Positions 1 to 5,266 of a stretch of DNA of 11,053 bases are shown one piece after another; within the stretch, counting starts at the first letter, position 1, and every line of letters begins with the position of its first letter. A program made the position numbers and the translations under genes. Source of the DNA: Deltaproteobacteria bacterium (GTDB taxonomy: Bacteria > Myxococcota > UBA796 > SXON01); the NCBI GenBank assembly GCA_947483545.1, contig CANKNP010000167.1, positions 1 to 11,053 on the forward strand. Reading direction: 5' to 3'. The notes beneath the pieces are model-generated. The model saw only the letters and a list, made by a program, of their open reading frames with translations. It was not told the origin of the DNA and did not search any database.

Positions 1-55
1 ACACCGTCCTAAGCCCCTGGAAGTGCTTGACTTGGAGCCGGGCTGGCCCCTAACC

Positions 56-129
56 GCACCGTTCCAGGTGGAAGGCGGCGGGCCCGGCGTCTTCGCCGGA
101 CCGTCGCATTCCACCGGTAGGAACGGTGC
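56..129. repeat. Long nested inverted repeat with three stem segments
   Basis: The outer arms GCACCGTTCC (56-65) and GGAACGGTGC (120-129) are perfectly complementary. Inside them GGTGGAA (67-73) pairs with TTCCACC (109-115), and the central CCGGCG (84-89) pairs with CGCCGG (94-99) around a TCTT loop. All three stems are collinear, so the 74 bases could fold into one long hairpin or cruciform. No T-tract follows on either strand, so it is not a standard intrinsic terminator. It could be a structured RNA, a MITE-like element or an IS end. Confidence 0.6.
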
Positions 130-136
130 AAAGAGA

Positions 137-180
137 CCGCCGAGCCGCGCGCGAGGTTCGCCGAGCGCGCGGATCGGCGG
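137..180. repeat. Second long inverted repeat adjacent to the first
   Basis: CCGCCGA (137-143) pairs with TCGGCGG (174-180), then one mismatch, then CCGCGCGC (145-152) pairs with GCGCGCGG (165-172) around a 12-base loop. The stem has 15 base pairs and one mismatch, and begins 7 bases after the end of the 56-129 repeat. The close spacing of two such structures suggests one composite element. Confidence 0.55.
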
Positions 181-545
181 CCGTGAGACGCCGCAGGGAA
201 TCGGCGGCCCTGTTTTCAGGACGGGACCGACGGTTTGCCGGACGCGGAAGGAGGAGCGGGACACGGAGCGCATACCCGCGCTTGCGGAGTCAACGAGGGC
301 GCCGCTGGCGCCGGACCGTCCGCAAACGCCGCGGAGTTGACGGAGCCCGCGACCGCAGGCTGGCCGGCAGGCAAGCGTTCTTCGCGACGATTGCCAACAG
401 CGTCGCCTTGGGGCGGTCGCGGGTGATCCGAATCGCGTGACCGCGAGGTCGGGTTCGGGGACGCCGGCCGCAAGCACCGGGCGGCAAGGAGCAGTGAGGC
501 GCTCGACCGGATCGGGTCGCCCGAGGCGGTCGCAGAGCGCCCGTC

Positions 546-665
546 GATGCGGGCCGGCTCGACCTGGAAGCGCGTAAACGTGGCTTTGAGCGCTGTGTCG
601 CGGTCGTCCGTTGTCGCGTAGTACCGGTCGTGCGTGGCCTCTCGTCGGGTCGCCTCTGTCTCAAC
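546..665 (-). pseudogene. Possible remnant of an IS630-like transposase C-terminus
   Basis: Reading the minus strand from 665 to 546 gives a stretch containing TRREATHDRYYATTDD followed by ALKATFTRFQVEPARI. This resembles the C-terminal end of IS630-type DDE transposases, where a basic segment with T-H-(N/D)-R-(Y/F) is followed by a helix with F-x-x-(F/L)-Q and a Pro. The catalytic DDE core is absent: an in-frame TGA lies at 681-683 and nothing transposase-like precedes it. Downstream the frame degenerates into Pro/Ser/Ala-rich sequence. I recall the family pattern only from memory, so the call is tentative. It could be chance similarity. Confidence 0.27.
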
Positions 666-677
666 ATCCGCGGGGAG

Positions 678-728
678 CCCTCATCCGGCGCCGAAGACGG
701 CGCCACCTTCTCCCGGGGGGAGAAGGGG
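678..728. repeat. REP-like double palindrome
   Basis: Two hairpins lie back to back. GGCGCC (687-692) pairs with GGCGCC (699-704) around GAAGAC, and CCTTCTCCC (706-714) pairs perfectly with GGGAGAAGG (718-726) around GGG. The lead-in CCCTCATCC and the closing GGAGAAGGGG match the general form of dispersed REP/RIME-type palindromes of GC-rich proteobacteria. It lies 3' of the GIN lipoprotein gene (stop at 793-795), where it could protect or end that transcript, but there is no T-run. Confidence 0.45.
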
Positions 729-792
729 AGAAGCGTACTTTTCGTCGCGGGGGAGCGCGGGTCCCCTCGGAAGGGAGAAACGCCGAACGCTG

Positions 793-1560
793 CTAGTAGA
801 ACGTCACCGTGCCGCCATCCACCTCGCTGATGTCACCCGGCGCGCCGCCGCCGTACACTTGGAGCTCCGCATCACCGTGAACCTCGGCGTTCACGGTGCC
901 GAGAACGGTGATCACGGCGTTGCCGGTGCCGGTCAGCACGGCGTCCAGCGTCTCGCTGACGGTGAGTTCCTGGGCGGCGAGGCTTCCGCTCCCCGAGATC
1001 GAGAGGGTGGCGTTCACGGCGTTGCCGGCCAACGAGGCGTCCCCGGTGCCGCGCAGGTCGATGTTGAGGGTCTCGACCTGCACATCGTCGATGTTCAGCG
1101 AGCCGTTTCCAGCTACCAACAGGTCGAGCTCCTCGGTCTCCACCGCCGCGAGGTCCACGGCGCCGTTGCCCTTCACCTCGATGGTGCGGATGCCGTGCAG
1201 CCCGTCAGGACAGAGGATGACGCCGTCGCCGTCATTGGTGACGAGCACCACGCCGTCGCTGATGACGCGGACCTCACAACCCAAAATGGAGGCGACCTCG
1301 GCGGCGAAGTCTATGACGAGGTTGCCGTCGCTGTCCACGCTGGTGGCGACATCGGCGCTGATGCCGCCCTCGCAAACGATCTCGAGATCGCCGGGGTCAA
1401 GGTCGTCGCCGTCCTTGTCCTCCTGGAGCTCCACGTCCGCGTCGCTCTTGTTGGTCACGCTGGTATACCCGCCAAGGTGGCGTACGCCGTCGCCGTTTGC
1501 GCTGCCGCAGGCGGAAAGAAGGGCGAGGAGGGCGAGCGAGGGGAGGATGTTGGTGTTCAC
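793..1560 (-). CDS. GIN-domain (DUF2807-type) lipoprotein
   Basis: The 255-residue product starts with a short hydrophobic signal sequence ending in the lipobox LLSAC, so Cys18 is the expected lipidation site and the protein should be membrane-anchored in the envelope. Residues 60-120 contain three cysteines (63, 95, 117) and a charged Asp/Gly-rich stretch. Residues about 125-235 show the repeating pattern of the putative auto-transporter adhesin head GIN domain: short beta strands separated by GNG, GTGD, GSGS and GTGN turns (151-153, 171-174, 190-193, 211-214), which predicts a right-handed beta-helix-like fold. The molecular role of this domain is not established. The ATG is preceded by AAGGA at a suitable distance. 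It is the last of five minus-strand genes, separated by 218 bases from its upstream neighbour, and has its own -24/-12-like promoter candidate and 5' hairpin. Family call is good, function unknown. Confidence 0.85.
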   Translation of the reverse strand: MNTNILPSLALLALLSACGSANGDGVRHLGGYTSVTNKSDADVELQEDKDGDDLDPGDLEIVCEGGISADVATSVDSDGNLVIDFAAEVASILGCEVRVISDGVVLVTNDGDGVILCPDGLHGIRTIEVKGNGAVDLAAVETEELDLLVAGNGSLNIDDVQVETLNIDLRGTGDASLAGNAVNATLSISGSGSLAAQELTVSETLDAVLTGTGNAVITVLGTVNAEVHGDAELQVYGGGAPGDISEVDGGTVTFY

Positions 1561-1613
1561 GGCTGATCCTTGGTTTGGGTTGAGTCGGGTTTGGCGGGCA
1601 CGGGTTCAGGGAG

Positions 1614-1636
1614 CGCGGGCAGTGGTGGTGCCCGCG
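1614..1636 (-). other. Perfect 8-bp stem-loop in the 5' leader of the GIN lipoprotein gene
   Basis: CGCGGGCA (1614-1621) pairs perfectly with TGCCCGCG (1629-1636) around a 7-base loop. If the -24/-12-like promoter at 1649-1664 is used, transcription would start near 1638 and this hairpin would be the very 5' end of the message, a position typical of RNA-stabilising stem-loops. It could instead be part of the terminator region of the upstream gene, but no T-tract follows. Confidence 0.45.
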
Positions 1637-1648
1637 TGGGGGCCGAAC

Positions 1649-1664
1649 AGCAAGGGCCGCGCCG
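1649..1664 (-). promoter_or_regulatory. Candidate sigma-54 (-24/-12) promoter of the GIN lipoprotein gene
   Basis: On the minus strand the sequence reads CGGCGCGGCCCTTGCT. Compared with the sigma-54 consensus TGGCACG-N4-TTGCW it differs at two bases, and the invariant GG (1663-1662) and GC (1651-1650) are exactly 10 bases apart. The predicted start near 1638 gives a leader of about 78 bases before the ATG at 1560. GC-rich DNA makes chance matches possible. Confidence 0.42.
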
Positions 1665-1726
1665 CAGACTTCCCCTGCAAGTTCAGGTACATGTGGATGA
1701 GCCCCGCGCCAGGGGGGCGGCCTGGT

Positions 1727-1764
1727 GATCCGGCGGGCGGGTTTGCCGCTTGCCCGGCCGGATC
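1727..1764 (-). terminator. Terminator-like hairpin 3' of the first Cys-rich lipoprotein gene
   Basis: GATCCGGC (1727-1734) pairs with GCCGGATC (1757-1764), continued by GGGC (1735-1738) with GCCC (1752-1755) after one bulged base: a 12-bp stem with a 13-base loop. It begins 14 bases after the stop codon of the gene ending at 1779. There is no clear T-run, so it may act as a factor-assisted terminator or RNA-end barrier. Confidence 0.4.
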
Positions 1765-1778
1765 CCAGCGCTCGGCGT

Positions 1779-2018
1779 TCAGTCGTTGCCCGTGCAGGTC
1801 ACGGTGCAGGTGTCGTACTCGTCGTCGCACTCCACATGGCAGTCGGTGTCGCACGCTTCGTCGAGATCGCCGTCCGCGTTCACACATTCGGTCTCGCAGA
1901 CGTCGTAGCACGACTGCACGTCGTCCTCACAGACGCTCGTACATTCCAAGTCGGGTGTCACCTTCCCGGAAAAAGTACACCCACCCAACGAGAAGAGAAA
2001 AAGAATTGCTGCGGTCAT
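1779..2018 (-). CDS. Tiny Cys-rich lipoprotein, copy A
   Basis: The 79-residue product has a very short signal sequence (about 13 residues, no Lys or Arg before the hydrophobic run) and the lipobox LGGC with Cys14. The mature part holds ten cysteines at 26, 30, 37, 41, 45, 56, 60, 64, 71 and 75. Their spacing, 3-6-3-3-10-3-3-6-3, reads the same in both directions, and the middle gap holds an acidic NADGDLDE turn. This pattern suggests an antiparallel helical hairpin stapled by up to five disulfides, which I infer rather than know. It is strongly acidic. A paralogue with identical cysteine spacing lies at 2664-2897. The ATG follows GAGG at a normal distance. I do not recognise a named family and cannot give a function; a lipid-anchored periplasmic or surface protein is the safest statement. 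Confidence 0.82.
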   Translation of the reverse strand: MTAAILFLFSLGGCTFSGKVTPDLECTSVCEDDVQSCYDVCETECVNADGDLDEACDTDCHVECDDEYDTCTVTCTGND

Positions 2019-2145
2019 TCGAACCTCATTGATGATTTGCCTCGCGCCCGGTATTGGACGGTTGCCCCATACTGGTACACACCGATGGAGGCTTCAGTGA
2101 GCGTCCGAGAAAGATTCATAGGCGAACCCGATTCTCAACCACGCT

Positions 2146-2155
2146 CGATCGATCG
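2146..2155. other. Perfect 10-base palindrome in the gap upstream of copy A
   Basis: CGATCGATCG is self-complementary and is flanked by ACGCT and GCGTC, which extend the dyad with one extra base. It lies about 130 bases upstream of the ATG at 2018 and could be an operator, but such palindromes also arise by chance. I found no convincing -35/-10 or -24/-12 pair in 2019-2241. Confidence 0.2.
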
Positions 2156-2241
2156 GCGTCCGGTTCGCGAGCTGCGCATCCCGGCCAAAAGCAGCGGCCC
2201 GCCGCGGGACTGCGCGCGGGGTGTTCGCCACCAAAATCCAC

Positions 2242-2451
2242 CTATTTTTTTCGCCCAACCAGGATCAAACCGACCCCGACCGCTGCGGCGATGGCTCCCA
2301 GGACTGGTGGAACGGGGAACGACCTGTACTTCGTCACGGAGACTTGCAGCGGTCCAGCATCCAGTACCTTGTCCGGGTAGGCGATCTCAAAGCCTCCGTA
2401 CACCAAACCGAGGATTCCGAGGACGAGGAGGACGATGCCGGCGATTTTCAT
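2242..2451 (-). CDS. Small two-helix inner-membrane protein (DUF3185-like)
   Basis: Taking the ATG at 2451 gives 69 residues. Helix one is IAGIVLLVLGILGLVYGGF (3-21), followed by a polar loop of about 24 residues ending in a Pro-rich turn (FPVPPVLG), and helix two ends in GVGLILVGRKK, whose basic tail suggests a cytoplasmic C-terminus. This layout matches small bacterial membrane proteins of the DUF3185 kind, whose function is unknown. An upstream in-frame ATG at 2595 would add 48 Arg-rich residues with no membrane character, so I reject that start; the chosen ATG lacks a clear Shine-Dalgarno sequence. The gene lies between the two Cys-rich lipoprotein genes on the same strand, so it may be co-transcribed or simply inserted between duplicates. 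Confidence 0.72.
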   Translation of the reverse strand: MKIAGIVLLVLGILGLVYGGFEIAYPDKVLDAGPLQVSVTKYRSFPVPPVLGAIAAAVGVGLILVGRKK

Positions 2452-2583
2452 GGGATCGTTGTAAGCACGGCTCCGGGTGTTGGTGGCGCAGGAACCCCAG
2501 TTGACCCGAACCCGGGCAACAATGTACCGACGTTGAACGGGAAGCGTTCGCCGGCGCGATTCGCGCGGCGCCCAGTTCGCCAA

Positions 2584-2646
2584 GAACGCCCGCATCCGCG
2601 GGCTGGCGTTCGCGTCGATTCGGTCGGGTCCGGCGCTACCGCGCCG
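2584..2646 (-). terminator. Two hairpins 3' of Cys-rich copy B
   Basis: CGGCGC (2631-2636) pairs with GCGCCG (2641-2646) around TACC, and GAACGCC (2584-2590) pairs with GGCGTTC (2605-2611), with an alternative inner stem GCCCGC (2588-2593) to GCGGGC (2598-2603). On the minus strand they follow the stop codon at 2664-2666 by about 18 and 53 bases. No long T-run follows. They may end the copy B transcript before the small membrane-protein gene. Confidence 0.33.
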
Positions 2647-2663
2647 TCCCCGCCCCGGTCCGC

Positions 2664-2897
2664 CTACCCGTTGTCATCACACGTGAACGTGCAGCTGTCC
2701 CAATCGGCGCGGCACTCCGTGCGACAGTCGGTGTCGCAGGCCTCGTCCTTGTCGCCGTTCGCGTCCACGCACTCGGTCTCGCAGACCTCGTAGCAGACGT
2801 CCTCGTCGTTGTCACAGGTGCTGGTACACTCCACGTCGCCGACCTTACCGGTGAACGAGCAACCGAAAATGGAGAGGATGAGAATAAGGGTGGTCAT
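2664..2897 (-). CDS. Tiny Cys-rich lipoprotein, copy B
   Basis: The 77-residue product is a clear paralogue of the protein at 1779-2018. It has a 12-residue hydrophobic leader without basic residues, a lipobox-like IFGC (Cys13), and ten further cysteines at 24, 28, 35, 39, 43, 54, 58, 62, 69 and 73 with the same mirror-symmetric spacing 3-6-3-3-10-3-3-6-3. The core CETECV and DEACDTDC segments are identical or nearly so in the two copies, while the residues between outer cysteines vary. That shows selection on the cysteine framework. The middle loop (VDANGDKDEA) is acidic and resembles a metal-binding turn. The ATG has no strong Shine-Dalgarno sequence. It follows the outer-membrane barrel gene by 91 bases on the same strand. 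Function unknown; lipid-anchored, disulfide-stabilised envelope protein inferred. Confidence 0.82.
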   Translation of the reverse strand: MTTLILILSIFGCSFTGKVGDVECTSTCDNDEDVCYEVCETECVDANGDKDEACDTDCRTECRADWDSCTFTCDDNG

Positions 2898-2928
2898 GTT
2901 TGGCTCTGGTTGTAAAACCCCCGTTGGG

Positions 2929-2942
2929 GCAAGGAGACCGCC
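2929..2942 (-). promoter_or_regulatory. Weak -24/-12-like promoter candidate for Cys-rich copy B
   Basis: On the minus strand GGCGGTCTCCTTGC has the required GG (2942-2941) and GC (2930-2929) ten bases apart and a TTGC box, but the ACG after the -24 GGC is replaced by GGT. A start near 2917 would give a 20-base leader. It is the weakest of the four such sites in the window. Confidence 0.22.
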
Positions 2943-2988
2943 TCCGGAATGGAGGTGGCCGGGTAGAATGAAAACTCCGTAATCGCGG

Positions 2989-3561
2989 TTAGAAAACCAC
3001 CCCGATCTGCAGGCCCCCCGGCGTGCTGAGCCGCATCAACAGCGCGACCGAAGGGTTGAAGTGGTACCGCGCGCCGATCCCGACATCGGGCACCACGGAG
3101 ACCCAACTGTGGGGCCGACCGTTCTGGTCGTACCACACGTCGCGGTCCAGCCGCAGCGGCACCGCGATGCCGACCTCGGGGAACACTGACCAGCGATCCC
3201 CAAGGTAGAAGTTCCACTGTGCGGCTGCGATGGGGGCGATGTAGGCGCTGCCACCGTCGTAGTCGTAATCATAGCCGTAGTCGTAACGGTTGCGGGTGAA
3301 CAAGTAGGTCGGTGCCACGAGCATATCTGCGCCGAAGCTCAAGGCCAGCTCGTCGAACACGTTCCCGCGGATGAAGCCGTTGGGGACGATGGCGAATTCG
3401 AACCGCGCACCCCCGCCGAGCATCGCCACGGTGTCGATGCTCCCGTGAAGATCCACCCGGAGGCCGTGGATCTGGTTGTGGTCGATGCCGATGTGGCTGT
3501 CGGCAGCTGCGGCGGGCGCCGCGGCGGAGATCAAGACAAGGAGGGTGGAGAAGAAGGACAT
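2989..3561 (-). CDS. Outer-membrane beta-barrel protein
   Basis: From the ATG at 3561 the product has 190 residues, with a signal peptide (SFFSTLLVLISAAAPAAAA, cleavage expected after about residue 20). The mature part alternates amphipathic strands: LRVDLHG, ARFEFAIV, LALSFGADMLV, IAAAQWNFYL, VVPDVGIGARYHF, ALLMRLST and GLQIGVVF. It ends in Phe, as expected for recognition by the BAM machinery. This fits a small eight-strand OmpW/OmpA-like barrel. One predicted loop (93-102) is an unusual Tyr/Asp run, YDYGYDYDYD. The frame is open to an upstream ATG at 3696, but that start adds 45 residues with no signal sequence, and the internal ATG has GGGAG just upstream. It diverges from the plus-strand operon across a 280-base gap. 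Confidence 0.8.
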   Translation of the reverse strand: MSFFSTLLVLISAAAPAAAADSHIGIDHNQIHGLRVDLHGSIDTVAMLGGGARFEFAIVPNGFIRGNVFDELALSFGADMLVAPTYLFTRNRYDYGYDYDYDGGSAYIAPIAAAQWNFYLGDRWSVFPEVGIAVPLRLDRDVWYDQNGRPHSWVSVVPDVGIGARYHFNPSVALLMRLSTPGGLQIGVVF

Positions 3562-3647
3562 GGGGCTCCCGACTCTTCGAAACGAAGGGCAGATGTAGGA
3601 ATCACGTTGGGTCCCGGTCCGAGGGCATTCAAGGAGGGGGTGGCCGA

Positions 3648-3675
3648 ATCCTACGCACATGGTTTTCGAAGTCAA
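3648..3675 (-). promoter_or_regulatory. Candidate sigma-70 promoter of the outer-membrane barrel gene
   Basis: On the minus strand TTGACT (3675-3670, five of six consensus bases) is followed after 16 bases by TAGGAT (3653-3648, four of six). Transcription would start near 3641 and give a leader of about 80 bases before the ATG at 3561. Confidence 0.42.
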
Positions 3676-3791
3676 CGCGCACCGAAACTCTCGCAAAGTT
3701 GATGGCCCACTCCATCATTTTGATGGTCTCCCGCGGCAAGCCGCACGGCGACACCTTCCACAAGTACATGATTATACTTGCTTGTCCTCCA

Positions 3792-3807
3792 CGGCCCGAG
3801 ATGTGCT
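3792..3807 (+). promoter_or_regulatory. Candidate sigma-54 (-24/-12) promoter of the DUF3494-OmpA-Mla operon
   Basis: CGGCCCGAGATGTGCT carries the invariant GG (3793-3794) and GC (3805-3806) ten bases apart and differs from TGGCACG-N4-TTGCW at three bases. The predicted start near 3818 is 24 bases before the ATG at 3842. It shares the form CGGCNCG with two other sites in the window (1649-1664, 10938-10953), which strengthens the case for each. Confidence 0.42.
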
Positions 3808-3841
3808 TGTGAGCCCTCCGAACCACCCTTTGAGGATCCAA

Positions 3842-5266
3842 ATGCAACACCGCCCGATTCTTCCCGCCGCCCTGCTCCTCCCTACCCTGCTCGGGTGCGG
3901 CCCGGTGCTTGGTTGGCCCATCCGCTGCGACGATTGCCTCGTCGACACCGGCGACACCGCCCAAGACCGCACTCGCCCCTCCGTGCTCTCCACGTTGCCC
4001 GACCGCGACGCGATCGACGTCGGCACCTCCGACGGCATCATTGTCACCTTCAACGAGGTCATGGACCCGCTCACGCTGAACGCGTCCTCCGTCACCGTCT
4101 TCCGGGGGGATCAAGCGGTAGCGGGCCTGGTCACCCAATTCGGTGCCACGGCCATGTTCTTTCCGGACGAGGATCTGGCGCTCACGTCGTCTTACACCGC
4201 GACCGTGGGGACAGACGCTTCGGACCTCGCGGGGAACACCCTCGAGGAAGCATACACCTGGGCATTTGCCACCGGCTCCGGGTTGGATGTCTCGGCCCCG
4301 ACCGTGATCGTGACGAGCCCCGAGGATCTCGCGACCAACGTCTCCACGTACGCCTTGGTGCAAGCCACCTTCAGCGAGGAGATGGACCAGCGCACGGTGA
4401 CCATCGCGGACTTTCTGGTCACGGACGCCAATGGCGACGACGTCTCCGGCACACTGGATTTCGACGACTCTGGGTTCACCGCGACTTTCACTCCGACCGA
4501 CGCGCTGGTCGCCCAGATGGTCTACACGGCCACCATCACCACCACCGCAGCGGACCCTACGGGAAATACGCTCGCCAGTCCGTATGCTTGGACCTTTTCG
4601 ATCGGGGACGAACCGTCTGCCTGGATCCCGGTGGAGCTCGGCAGCCTTGAGAATTTTGTCGCCATTGCGGGCGGCGGGCTCACGAACTCCAACTCGAGCG
4701 GCACCACCACCCTCAACGGCGACGTGGGGTTGAGCCCCACCGAGACCTGCCTCGGGGATGGCTCGCCCTGTACGCTCACGAACCCGGTGATCAATGGAAC
4801 GTTGTACGCCAACGATCCCGAGGGCGTCGCGGCGCAGGCCAAGACGGATCTCACCGCTGCCTACATCGATGCGATGAGCCGGCCCGTCGGCACGACCGTC
4901 AACGACATCACGGGGATGACGCTGCCACCGGGCGTCTACACCTCCGACTCCACGATGAGCGTCGCGGTGGGCGGGATGGTCGTGTTGGACGCCGAGGGGG
5001 ACGCAAACGCCGTCTGGATCTTCCAGGTCGGGTCGTCGCTCACGGTGAACAATGACGCGCAAATCCTCCTGGTCAACGGCGCCAAGGCGGAGAATGTCTT
5101 CTGGGGGGTGTTCGCCTCCTCCACGCTCGGGTCCAACGTCAGCTTCCAGGGGAGCGTCCTCGCGGGCGCCTCCAACTCGGTCGGGACAGACTCCAACGTC
5201 GTCGGGCGCTTGCTCTGCACCACCGGTGCCATCACCCTCCTCTCCAACACGATCACACTGCCATGA
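3842..5266 (+). CDS. Lipoprotein with two Big_5 domains and a DUF3494 (ice-binding-like) domain
   Basis: The 474-residue product starts at the ATG preceded by GAGGAT; the open frame reaches back to 3659 but those residues have no signal or domain. The lipobox LLGC gives Cys19. A short linker with DTGDTAQD leads to two SbsA-type Ig-like Big_5 domains, about 45-145 and 152-254, each with the family's F-x-E-x-M-D (70-75, 177-182) and a W-x-F-(A/S) ending (140-143, 250-253). The DUF3494 beta-solenoid domain fills 262-474: GDVGLSP (293-299), ITGMTLPPGVY (356-366), AVWIFQVGSSLTV (390-402), ENVFWGV (417-423), VVGRLLC (453-459). DUF3494 proteins bind ice in several cold-adapted microbes, but most members are untested and may be adhesins. 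Cys303 and Cys310 could form a disulfide. First gene of the operon; its stop overlaps the next start by 4 bases. A surface or periplasm-facing anchored protein is likely. Confidence 0.9.
   Translation: MQHRPILPAALLLPTLLGCGPVLGWPIRCDDCLVDTGDTAQDRTRPSVLSTLPDRDAIDVGTSDGIIVTFNEVMDPLTLNASSVTVFRGDQAVAGLVTQFGATAMFFPDEDLALTSSYTATVGTDASDLAGNTLEEAYTWAFATGSGLDVSAPTVIVTSPEDLATNVSTYALVQATFSEEMDQRTVTIADFLVTDANGDDVSGTLDFDDSGFTATFTPTDALVAQMVYTATITTTAADPTGNTLASPYAWTFSIGDEPSAWIPVELGSLENFVAIAGGGLTNSNSSGTTTLNGDVGLSPTETCLGDGSPCTLTNPVINGTLYANDPEGVAAQAKTDLTAAYIDAMSRPVGTTVNDITGMTLPPGVYTSDSTMSVAVGGMVVLDAEGDANAVWIFQVGSSLTVNNDAQILLVNGAKAENVFWGVFASSTLGSNVSFQGSVLAGASNSVGTDSNVVGRLLCTTGAITLLSNTITLP

Larger units (their letters stand above)
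1..545. other. Region without a recognisable gene, GC-rich and highly structured
   Basis: No reading frame here has the features of a real gene. The open frames on both strands are Arg/Pro/Ala-rich, lack domains and look like by-products of high GC. The region does contain two strong inverted repeats (annotated separately) and a smaller one, CGCCG at 189-193 pairing with CGGCG at 202-206. The minus-strand frame that carries the transposase-like fragment at 546-665 stays open down to 216 but loses any protein-like character. The stretch may be eroded mobile DNA or a structured non-coding locus; the sequence does not decide. Confidence 0.5.
3562..3841. promoter_or_regulatory. Divergent intergenic promoter region
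   Basis: The 280 bases separate the minus-strand barrel gene from the plus-strand operon. They contain promoter candidates for both directions (listed separately) and a dyad GCGGCAAGCCGC at 3733-3744. For the plus operon there is also a TATACT at 3773-3778 with a poor -35 (GCGACA at 3748-3753, 19-base gap), a possible sigma-70 alternative. The stretch 3757-3784 is notably AT-rich against its surroundings. Confidence 0.5.

Noticed and set aside
23..473. Several 63-105 codon frames on both strands near the window start
   Set aside because: Arg/Pro/Ala-rich, mutually overlapping, no conserved motifs or convincing ribosome binding sites.
634..2032. Overlapping plus-strand frames of 310 (634-1566) and 378 (896-2032) codons
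   Set aside because: They run antisense to the GIN lipoprotein gene and the Cys-rich gene, which have signal sequences and family patterns; these frames have none.
3562..3696. Longer start for the outer-membrane barrel at 3696
   Set aside because: The added 45 residues lack a signal sequence, and the start at 3561 gives a proper signal peptide with GGGAG upstream.
3748..3778. Sigma-70 promoter GCGACA-N19-TATACT for the operon
   Set aside because: The -35 is poor and the spacer long; kept only as an alternative to the better-spaced -24/-12 candidate at 3792-3807.
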